Shown here: positions 50,488-59,760 of the stretch, piece by piece
Position numbering within the stretch: position 1 is the first letter of the stretch
Layout of the letters: every line of letters begins with the position of its first letter
Assembly (NCBI GenBank): GCA_900618425.1
Contig: UZAN01039875.1
Coordinates: forward strand, 23,329 to 87,328
Direction: 5' to 3'
Source: Echinostoma caproni
Lineage: Eukaryota > Platyhelminthes > Trematoda > Plagiorchiida > Echinostomatidae
Length of the DNA: 64,000 nt
The notes under the pieces: generated by a model
The model's input: the letters and a program-made list of their open reading frames with translations, nothing else
What the model was told of the DNA's origin: nothing
Databases searched by the model: none
Translations under genes and position numbers: made by a program

Positions 50488-53400
50488 ACCAAAACCAAAA
50501 CCAAAAAGGAACTGAAAACAAGTCCATCATTCTTCATTGTATTGCGAGTAGCACTACAGACAGATGGTGAATAGTCATTCCAGACATCAGTACCAGTCGA
50601 ACAACTCTAGTTTCAGTTCAGTTCAGTTTGAACAACAATCAAACATACTCTTTCGTGTGCCGGTTTTGGTTGCTGTCTTTTGATTGTCCATTTGGATGAA
50701 TAGGAGAAGAACAGAAAAGTCGAAGGTGGAGTCGAAGAGAAAATTGAGAACTCCAGTAAACTATGGCTGCCAAAAAATTGAGAAAATGGAAGAACGCCAC
50801 TGTTTACGACACCCAGCCATATCATTCGGTGTCTCTAACCATCGGGTACGATCTTCTCGTGGTCCCCAGCCAGGAAGCCTAACGGGACCTATGTGACCCA
50901 GTACCCTAGTCAGGGTTTTCATACCCTCGTGCCAGGTCCTATCTTGGACACTCTTGACTTTCTTCCACCCACTACTTGCCTCGGCGAACATCGCTTGCCG
51001 TGGCAACCTATTTGGTGACATATGTAACAAATGCCCCAACCAACATAATCTATGGAGGTTCACCATTTGCTCTAGTGGGCGACCGCGGATACCCAAAACT
51101 CTGCACCTAACCTCAGCATTGTTCGTCCGGCTGCTCCACCAGATTCGTGCAATGCTGCGTAGACACCAGTGTTCAAACACCGAAAGTCTGTCTTTGTCCC
51201 GCTTTCTTAATGCCCAAGTTTGTGCACCATATAGCAGAAATGGCCGAACTGCTGCGGCATGCACTCAGCACTTTACAGACAACCGGATGTTGCGATGGTG
51301 CCACAGATGTCTCAAGTTAGCAAATACCAACCGAGCCCTTTGTATGCGAGCAGACACTTCATCCGAGAAACGTCCACCGGGTGAGATGTAACTGCCTAAA
51401 TAACAAAACTTATCCACTTGCTCTATTACTTCTTCAGTTGGAGTGAGGCTGGGTGCTGGACCGACCCAGTCTTGTAGTAACATTTTACACTTTGAGGGTG
51501 CAAAACGCATACCGAACATGGCTACACTGATATTCAAGCTGTCCAAATAAGCTTGCAACTTACCTGCATCTTCACTTAGTAGCACAATGTCGTCTGCATG
51601 TTCCATATCAGACAGTCTGCCGCCTGGAGGTAAATCGATGCCGCTATTCTCGCACGAGGGTAGGGCTGTTTCCACAATCAAATCTATGACAAAGTTGAAT
51701 ANCTTTCTGTAGTGAACTCGAGGGAAAACGTGCCGTAAGCTCGGACTCGACTTCAGCAGAGGTGATGGGTCTACAAAAGGAATGTCGATTCTCCAGAATT
51801 TGACGGAGTGAAGTTGTGGTCAAAACAACCTCGACCAGGTCTGAAACCAGCCTGGTTCTCACGCATGCACTCTCCACGTGCGGCAGACAATCGATGGAAT
51901 ATGATACCGGCGAGAAGTTTAGAGGCAATGTTGATCAAACTAATTCCTCTATGGTTTTCACAGGAGGATTTGCCGCCTTTCTTGTAAATGCGTATGATGA
52001 CCGATTCACACCATTCAGCTGGATCCTCTTCCCTCTCCAAAACCAAGGCTGAACCTCCATCCTTAAAACCGATGGGGACAGCCCGTTGGGGCCGGAAGAC
52101 TTATGCCTTCAGAGGTAACTTATTTCTCGGGTAACCTCCATTTCAGATGGAGGACTGACATCAGCTGGCAGTATTTGCCCAGTCAAAGTGGAGGGTGACA
52201 GATCAGATGTCGATGGGGGCCAGTTGACCTGAGCCTTGAAATGTTCAGCCCATCGATCAAGACGGCGTTGCTGATCGTGTATCAGTGTGCCATCAGACTC
52301 TTTAATTATCTCACTTAAGCCTACTTTCCTGGGGCCTGTATTCAAAATTAGACGGAAAAATTGCAACTATTGCTGATAACCATAGCCTTCTCCATCTTTC
52401 TACATTTCTCTACCCACCACTTCTCTCGGTCATTCCTCAGACTCTTTATGAGCTGGCGTTTTAATGGATTTGCTCGCTGTATCATATGTGGTATCCGGAG
52501 GCGGGGTTCTGCGGGCGTCCAGCAGGGCAGCCGAGGTTGCCGAGATCCATCGTTTGGATTTTGAACCAACGCCAGGATCCGACCTTGTTTTTAATGATAT
52601 CTGCATTGCTTACTTGATTTGCTTCCGATTATCATTAAGTCCTTCGACTGGTGGCTGAACTGACAGGCGATTGGAGAGCTCCGCTTTGAAGACCGATTTG
52701 CAGCCATCACGGATGCTGTATCGTGGGTATTCGTTGTCGGTGACTTTTCTGCCGTTGTTTGCCAGGCGTAGGGAGAATTTGGCTCGTAACAAGGCGTGAT
52801 CTGTATCCACAGCTGTTGACCAGTAAGAGCGGCAGCCGTGAATTGATCCCCTCCAGCGGTAACTGATGGCGATGTGGTCAATCTGGGTCCAGCGTTGTGA
52901 AGAAGTTGGTGGTTTCCATGTAAGACGGTGACGTTTCTTGTGTGAGAAGTTCGTGTTTGACAAGAACAACCATGGTCCGCGCAGAGTTGAATTAGGCGAT
53001 CTCCGTTGTTCGTCCGGNCCCCGGCGACTACTATGATGTCCGTTGATCAAAAACTTTGGAGTAATTGAGAAAAATCCTCGTAGAATTCATCCTTGATTTC
53101 AGGTGCATATACCGATAAGACGAATAAGCATCGACGCTTCATCCTGTAGCTGTTGATTCGTGCTGAACCGTTGAGGCCTACAGCGCACAGTCGGCTACTG
53201 ACCGGAATACAGTCAAGAAGCGAGCGCTCCGCTTCGGCACTTGGCGCAATCCGGATACCAACAACACCGCGAACTACGGACGCCGAATCGTCTAACACAC
53301 GAAGGGTGAAGTGCGAGGTTGGATCAGGAGAACGCAGGGACATAATGGAAGTGGGGTCTTGTATGCGTGTTTCGGAGACACAAAATACATCTAAATTGAA

Positions 53401-54260
53401 AGTTTCAAGGGTTCTAGCTAAGGTACCTTGTTGACTGATCTGATAGTGTGCGAACATTGAATGCGGCTAAGTGAAAAGGGGATTTTGGCTTTGAAAAGCC
53501 TATAACTTTTGATTATCTGGCCTTGCTTGTAAAACACTGATTGATATTCGATGGGTGGTGTAAACAAGAGGCATCTGGGATTATTTGGGATTGATAAGAA
53601 CTAGACATGGGAAAGATGGTTTTCCAAATGGGTTCCTAAACCTTTAGGGCACGACATACTTTGCGGCAGCCCACACCGACGAAGGGGTTTATCTTTGGAA
53701 ACCATAAATGGAGCCTTCGACTCAAAAGTCTGACCTACAAGGCGTAAATCCGACGAGGGAGCGTGAACGAAGCACTCGTGTGGTAGCTTCTAGAGAACTG
53801 TCACGCAAGGCCTTTCGGTTAGGTTTGTTGTTCGCTGATGCGTTGATTGTCGGTCCGCTTTCCGAGATCGGCCCTTAGCCTCATGCACCCAATGAGACAA
53901 GCGGAACGTGGACGGGACAGCACCTTATTGGATGGGGGATGCCCAGCTTGGGCGGGCGGTAGCTGTCCAATGAAGTGCGAAGACTTCTCCCACCGTCGAG
54001 AGAAAGCCCCAAGTACCCCTCTCCTACGTCCATCTAGTGGATTTTTTCGACCGGTAAACTGCCCCTCGCCGTGTTTATTTGCTTGAGTGACCTCTCCAGG
54101 GGCGGATATAGATAAGAGGAAGCCAGGAGGTGCCCAAGCAGCTGGCTTTGTGAGACTGAACTTTGTCTGGCCTCTACCTGTTGACCTTTCNTGGATCTAC
54201 GGCCGTGAAAAGCCATCCTGTGTAGCTCGTAGAGACATGGAGGCACGCAAACCATCACAC
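50488..54260 (-). mobile_element. RTE-type LINE (endonuclease + reverse transcriptase), defective
   Basis: Non-LTR element of the RTE type common in trematodes. Minus-strand order: leader (about 54260-53460), then APE endonuclease with FCVSETRIQDPTS and QIDHIAISYRWRG plus DTDHALLRAKF (53457-52610). After a linker with WWVEKCRKMEKA comes reverse transcriptase with VIIRIYKKGGKSSCENHRG, ENQAGFRPGRGCFDH and motif C as HADD (52046-51265). The C-terminal region has RPFLLYGAQTWALR and HRLCWLGHLL (51264-50761). The 3' end is probably the ACCAAA-type repeat at 50488-50507. Frames are broken several times. Single Ns at 51702, 53018 and 54191 coincide with missing conserved blocks, including reverse transcriptase motif A and the GDFN motif. 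The element cannot be autonomous as written. The exact 5' end is uncertain. Confidence 0.88.
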
Positions 54261-54599
54261 CAGGCCAAGGTGCAGTCTCTTCGTGATAGGAACAACTGTA
54301 TTACCGGGTTAGAGTTGTACCTGGACAATCTGAAAACTAGATGCTTGAGAGCACAGATTAAAAAGCCCGTTAACGCCTTACCAGGTTTCGCATTTAACAA
54401 ACAGCCATTAAAATAGTTTTCCACTGGAGGGAAAATTGTCCAGACTGACCACGTTTATCCGACTTCGATAACGACTATTACAAAATAAAAGCATATTGAA
54501 AACACAAAGGCATCATGTCAACATTCAAGCACCACCTGTATACTTCCCGTGAGCTTATTCATGCCCATCGCGTTTAATACAGACCAGGCTTTTATTTGA

Positions 54600-55005
54600 T
54601 CATGCAATTGATAGGGCGTGAGGACAGATTCGAACAGCTGTTTCATCCTTGTTTGGACTCATCAGCAGTGCGTATTGTGTTTTGGTATCTACTGGGACCT
54701 GAACAGTGAATCTTCCGTTTGTTATATAATACACAGTTGTGTGATAAACAGCGGTGGGGTGGGCCTCATAGTCCAGAAGACCTTACGCTCAGTGATAGAA
54801 CCTGGTAAACTAAGCCCCCAGACTTGGAATTGAGAACCACCTGAGGCCCCACTAGGTTAGACGTGGTATTGAACTGCACGAAAGCGAAGCTACCTAACAC
54901 TAACAATGGGTGGCGGTGGTGGAGCTCAAACCTTGGGTCACAGGATCCGAAGCACTCTAGTGACAGTGAATAAACCACTGCACCACCGCCGACAATGCCA
55001 GATAC
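54600..55005 (-). mobile_element. Hammerhead-SINE, second subfamily
   Basis: The minus-strand tRNA-like head is near 54915-55000 (GCGGTGGTGCAGTGG; AAGGTTTGAGCTCC). It is followed by a body unlike the other copies and a hammerhead at 54631-54671. A candidate tail includes CAATTGCATGATC. The leader before the ribozyme (CAATACGCACTGCTGATG) resembles that at 28475. The link between head and ribozyme is inferred from orientation and distance. Confidence 0.55.
54631..54671 (-). ncRNA. Hammerhead ribozyme with intact core, second subfamily
   Basis: Minus strand: GCACTG, CTGATGA, stem II GTCC/GGAT (one G-U pair) with loop AAACAA, GAAA, stem III ACAG/CTGT, cleavage triplet TTC. All invariant core bases are present. 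Stem I no longer pairs (GAATCTG follows where CAGTGC is expected). Confidence 0.7.
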
Positions 55006-56560
55006 ACAAGCGCGCGGACACATACGCATAATAAAACCTAACCAGATTTCTTATTTCGCTTCACTTCCATACGTTGTTTAATGCTCTACGTATGCAACCG
55101 ACGAGAGTATAACAAAGAAATTCCTCTAGCACTGTTCTTATTCTGACTTGTCTGTTCAAATAGAGGAGAGTTTGAAAATTATTCCATGCGACTATGCAAT
55201 CAAATTGATGAACACCCACCGAGGGCAAGGCTCGCAGCGCGAAGGCTCTCGGTTCTGGTGCTGACACCATCGATAAATCCAAACAAGTCGAGTGCTCTCT
55301 ATCGGTCATCATGATTCTCCCTCGGAAATCAAATAGATTTATATGTAGGCAACTAACAAACACCCAAGGAGTGAGACCCACGCTAGAACAAGAATACGGA
55401 TACCCCGGCGCGTGTGAGTGCGCTTGTATGCCGTAAGAAACTGTAAAACTTTCATTTTATTTTTTTGTTCTGTTCGATTGACAGCTAGCTTTCTCACACA
55501 CTAGGTATTTCGGGACTAACCTTAGCGCAGATTTTGCAGCAATTGTACAACTCAAATGGCTCCACATCTCTACATTTTCTGTGCTTCGGGTATTTTTGGT
55601 TCAAAGCGAAATCAGAGACAACTCGGATAAAACATTTAAGTTTGCATCACATTTCAACGTCAGTTTACGCATAGTTATTGACCGAACTTTCTAGGCAGCT
55701 CACTAATGAAGGTAAGATTTGTTGACTACTCCAGGTAACTTACTCTCCATTTGTTTGAGATGCCGCCCTCTTTTACATAAGCCTGTGCGCTTGCATTTCG
55801 ACATCAAATCAAAATGCAACCTTTAAAACGGAACCTCGGTTTTGGAAAGATTAACAACTCTTAGTTTATCATAAAAGGTTGTAAGTGTCTGACTCACTGT
55901 CAGCGATTCACCATTGATAGTCGTTCGGTGACGTGAATAAACCCAGTAGTGGTCCGAGCACCCTTGGCATCAATCGCAATCAAAAAAGTCATGACCGCAG
56001 GTGGAGCAAGGAAATGAGCGCGGGCAGCGATGCACAAATTATGCGGAGAATTTCTGATTGTTCATTACTTATCGCAAGCTATTTCAGTCACTCAACTTGG
56101 GGTGACTGGACGGGCAAAATTACTCATAAATGTTTCATCCAACATCTCCCCCGCAAAGGGACTTCCGGTTGGACGAAGTAACAACTGATGTCGATGTAAA
56201 AGCAAACACACGAAAAACGTTATTGGAAGGATTTCTATGGTAAAATCAGTCAGAACCGTAACAGTGTGTCAGCACGAAAGGAGGAAGCACCATACGGGAC
56301 TGAGATCTGGAAGGTATTGTATAAAGATAAGCGCTCTTTGTTAATGAAGCGAAAAACTGTTTCTTAAAGAAAATTAAAAACAGTTTATTATTTTTTTAGT
56401 TTTTGATAGCCACACCGTTTCTGTAATCGAAAGACGCCGGAAAAACAGCCCGTGAACGCAAACTAAGAAATCTGGTTCGATGTATTCGGAGAGATAATCC
56501 GGTTTGCACAAATCGAGATATAATGAAACCAACTTTTATTATCATTTAGTAAATCCAAAT
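55006..56560. other. No confident gene
   Basis: The minus frame 55061-55381 (106 codons) has repeat-like flavour but no recognisable domain. A 17-base segment at 55695-55711 lies between TTTCTAG and GTAAGA, the layout of a micro-exon, but is unsupported. Confidence 0.35.
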
Positions 56561-56569
56561 CGCGCTTAA

Positions 56570-56809
56570 AGTAACTCCGGAATATTGCGTCGTTGTTCAA
56601 TATTTTCTGAGCAAAGACAATTATCCGTCAGGTATAAAACTAAAAGGCTTAATAATATTGTGAGAAAATCGTTCCGGTTTATTCGAATTCGTGGAATAAT
56701 ACATGACTACAAAATATGTTTACAAAACACGGAGTTAACCATGAATGTGAACCATGAGGCGGAATCTGATGATTATGATGATACTGACACAGAATTTAGT
56801 TTAGTATAA
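56570..56809 (+). CDS. Possible terminal exon with acidic C-terminus
   Basis: Plus-strand frame ending in MNVNHEAESDDYDDTDTEFS plus LV and a stop. A basic stretch precedes it (RLNNIVRKSFRFIRIRG). Candidate acceptors are GAGCAAAG (near 56617) and CCGTCAG (near 56632), both with weak pyrimidine tracts. A canonical AATAAA follows at 57056-57061. This could be the last exon of a gene converging on the lipase gene. No domain is recognised and the acceptor is unresolved. Confidence 0.3.
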   Translation, partial: SNSGILRRCSIFSEQRQLSVRYKTKRLNNIVRKSFRFIRIRGIIHDYKICLQNTELTMNVNHEAESDDYDDTDTEFSLV

Positions 56810-57055
56810 CTGAATTCATGGTAATATCAAATCACCGGGGTACAAATCAATGGACGGGCTACATAAATTCTTTGAAGGACTTATGAAGTATAAGGGTAGA
56901 CGGTGAGCATGTAAAACGATAAGGGCGAGTGTGAAAGTTGTGTGTGTCTGTGGGGGGGACCCGTCCTCCCACTGCACGCACAGGATACAGTTTTGTTTTG
57001 CACAAGGAGAAGTTGAAAGTAATAGATACGGTGTAACTGAAAGAATGCAATCTCG

Positions 57056-57072
57056 AATAAAGCTGTTTTATT
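57056..57072. terminator. Back-to-back poly(A) signals
   Basis: AATAAA on the plus strand (57056-57061) and AATAAA on the minus strand (57067-57072) are five bases apart. The minus signal lies about 43 bases after the lipase stop. The arrangement suggests convergent transcripts with overlapping 3' ends. Confidence 0.5.
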
Positions 57073-57114
57073 TTGTGAGCAGACTGGCAGCTCATGAAGC
57101 GGAACAAGTATTGA

Positions 57115-57417
57115 TTAATGTTCCAATAAATGCTTAAGTACAGTCGGGTAGACCAGATCTGCAGCATCCATGCCCCATACAAAATCGAGATGATTGTAAC
57201 TAGGTAAAAAATAGTGCTCTATCACATTTTTTTCAATCTGACTCAAGAGTTTTGTTATGTCTGTTACAACCGCCAGCCAATCGTTTCCACCGTTGTACAA
57301 CACTATGGGCATGGTCAATGTGGATAGTTTATACTCAGGTGGCGTACTCTGACCGTATTTTTTCATGTTCTTGGCTTCACCATAGTCGAAGCGCTGAAAA
57401 TTATCGGAGATCATAGC
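57115..57417 (-). CDS. Last exon of an acid/gastric-type lipase (AB-hydrolase)
   Basis: This encodes the final 100 residues of a lipase of the lysosomal acid / gastric lipase family, which hydrolyses triacylglycerols and cholesteryl esters, usually in lysosomes or after secretion. The exon starts after an AG at 57418, in phase 0, with AMISDNFQRFDYGEAKN. It contains QSTPPEY, NGGNDWLA and SYNHLDFVWGMDA, then stops at TAA. Asp46 of the exon (in GGNDWLA) and His76 (in NHLDF) are the acid and base of the catalytic triad; the serine in GXSXG would be in an upstream exon. As far as I recall, vertebrate family members have an intron at the same point, just before the A(V/M) residue. AATAAA lies about 43 bases downstream. 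Upstream exons were not found between 57.5 and 64 kb; they may lie beyond the window behind the RTE-bearing intron. It could be an isolated duplicate, but the frame is intact. Confidence 0.85.
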   Translation of the reverse strand, partial: AMISDNFQRFDYGEAKNMKKYGQSTPPEYKLSTLTMPIVLYNGGNDWLAVVTDITKLLSQIEKNVIEHYFLPSYNHLDFVWGMDAADLVYPTVLKHLLEH

Positions 57418-57955
57418 CTTCGGGGTGAAGAAAAGGGGGAGAAATAACAGAAGGGATGAAGATAATGAATCGTAAGATGATTTTGAATGGAAAATAATAA
57501 CCACACTACTTGTGGTTATTTAAGTAGCTAAAAACCGGAAGTATTTTTTGTAACCGCTGTGGTGACTCGCTCACCACATCGATCCCATCAATATTCTCTC
57601 AGACTAGCAACGGCGGAAGCATGAATAGTATGTTGGAGCTACCGGTAGTTAATGTCTACTCAAACGTGAAGAAATATTAATAGCACCACAAAAACAATCG
57701 ATTTTCGGTTTGACCGTGAGCAATTCAACTTAGATCAAATAAAACATGCCGCTCAACCGTTCGACTTCGGTTCGGTCATTTCAAGCACAAAATATGAAAC
57801 AAGCTAATGTTTTTTCGTAAACACTTTGCCTGTTTCCACCTACGAAAGACGACCAATATTTCCAGACGTATGTTCACCCACACTATAGGTTTTAACAAGT
57901 TGCACTTTCTTAAAAGTGCCTTTCTGTTTTTGCCAATGGTTTAGTTAACTTTCGA
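57418..57955 (-). other. Probable lipase intron sequence
   Basis: Sequence upstream of the lipase exon on the minus strand, with stops in all frames. A small hairpin (GCACTTTC, then AAAAGTGC) is at 57902-57919. Confidence 0.4.
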
Positions 57956-58079
57956 CTGTTCGCCGAGCTTGGCAATTGGTTTTAAAACGTTTTATCAACA
58001 GCCGAGGTGACATTATCAGTGCTTGTGCCTCGGCTGGTAATGAAACGTTTACAAACAAATTGCCAAGCTCGGCGAACAG
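57956..58079. repeat. Long near-perfect inverted repeat (hairpin)
   Basis: The left arm (57956 to about 58010) and the right arm (about 58025-58079) are inverted copies. The outer 22 bases (CTGTTCGCCGAGCTTGGCAA and two more) match exactly, and the full arms of about 53 bases show roughly seven mismatches. The loop is about 15 bases. If transcribed it would form one long hairpin. It lies just upstream of the lipase exon, probably within an intron. Confidence 0.85.
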
Positions 58080-59760
58080 GCAACATGGAATTCAGTGCAC
58101 CCGAGCTACGAGAACCGATTTTCAATAATTTGTCGACAAATGGTTTAGTACAATGCGAATAACGACTGGTGTTTTTCTTATCATACAGTATTGTGTCGCG
58201 GATTTTACCGAGGTTATAAGCCGGACAAACCACTCAAATAACGAGAAGAAACTAACTGCGACGAACTCTTACCCATGATTGGTGTTAATAATGTCTAATT
58301 GCAATTTGTTTTCCACTGGTAACCAACACACTCTATGGAGAACCTTAGAACGAATCACAGAAAAACAATTGTTTTGCCACACTGTTCTAAATGCTGTCAT
58401 GGGCATCTTTCAGAGATGTGCGAATTGCTGAAGATTAGCAGTCTCTGTATTGATATAAGCTTTTTATTTAGTGGTTCATTACATACCCGGTTATGACATC
58501 GAGAAAAAATTGATCTACGGAAATCAAGAGTAGAAAGAAGTAAAAATTATCCAGATACCTCCACCTTTGAAGTTCCATCATTTTCCAGATTTCATTGCGC
58601 CATAAGGATCAATTTTCAGTATAACCACTTCCCGCACAATATATGACATCGACAAACTTAGCTCAGTGCCTCGGATAATGCAGGAGCCTAACAAGTAACT
58701 TCGAACATAACTGTACAAGATGCTGAAATTATATAACAAAGTTTGTAACTTTGAACACCGTTAAAAGTATGAAATTCATGTACTCGTCGTAACATGTTAC
58801 GTCATAATTCTGTTTGGCAAAACCCTTGTCGCCAACTACAAAACAGAGTATTAGGTCAAGGCTAGTGTTGAGTGCCAAATACTTGATGAATCAGACATAG
58901 CTTTATGACCCTTTACATCAAGCCCCCTGTTAAGCGCCATCTATTAAAAATCTAAGTTACTATTATATTTGGTGTCCCGTCCCTATTCGGACTAACCCTT
59001 CCTTTAGCTCTCAAACCCGCAATTTCTCCTAGGTAGTCTGAATGTTATTTGACAACAGAGATCACATGTAAAGACTTCCACTGAGCAGTTCGATTTGGGT
59101 TTAGTTTTCATTCCTTCCAAAAGGTATCAGTATTCAAAACACCGTAACCATCTACTCTACCACACACACACACGCCCTACCCTAAGATCAGTAGTTAAGC
59201 TGTACAGATTGCTGTAACATTGATCCGGTGCTCGAATTCCATAACCGTCACCAAACTTTCCTACTTCCACAAATAGTTCTTTGCTACCCACTTCCTCCTT
59301 CCTAAGAAGTAGTCAAAAGATAGTGGGTATTAGAGGTTATTATTATTCCTGTTATTTTTACTTATTAGCAACATTCTAAAAAGCAGAAACGACAACTTTG
59401 ACATAACCTATTCTCTGACAGGCAATATAATATATGTGTATATATTATGTATATATTATATATTACAAAAGTCGACCAGACACAAGACCACAAACTTCAT
59501 CTTGCTGCATTGAATATTGATATGTTCCGCTGCGGATAGCAGTAGACTGCTATAGTACCTCAACAAACACGATGTCTATACTTTGATTAAGATTACTGAG
59601 CAGCAAATAAATAGGGCAGTAGATCCTAAGGCAAACACACAAGAAAGAGGAACCAAGAAGTAAGGAATGGTTTAAACCAACGGTTTCCATAGAAATGATC
59701 ATAATTGAAGTAACCAACTAAATGAACACACAAAAGGTAAAATAACTTTTATTAAAATAT
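58080..59760. other. No confident gene
   Basis: AT-rich. A CA run is near 59161-59173 and an AT-rich microsatellite at 59424-59465. The minus frame 57982-58233 is largely the hairpin read through. Confidence 0.4.
59424..59465. repeat. AT-rich imperfect microsatellite
   Basis: TATA/ATAT units with TATGTG interruptions. Confidence 0.8.
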
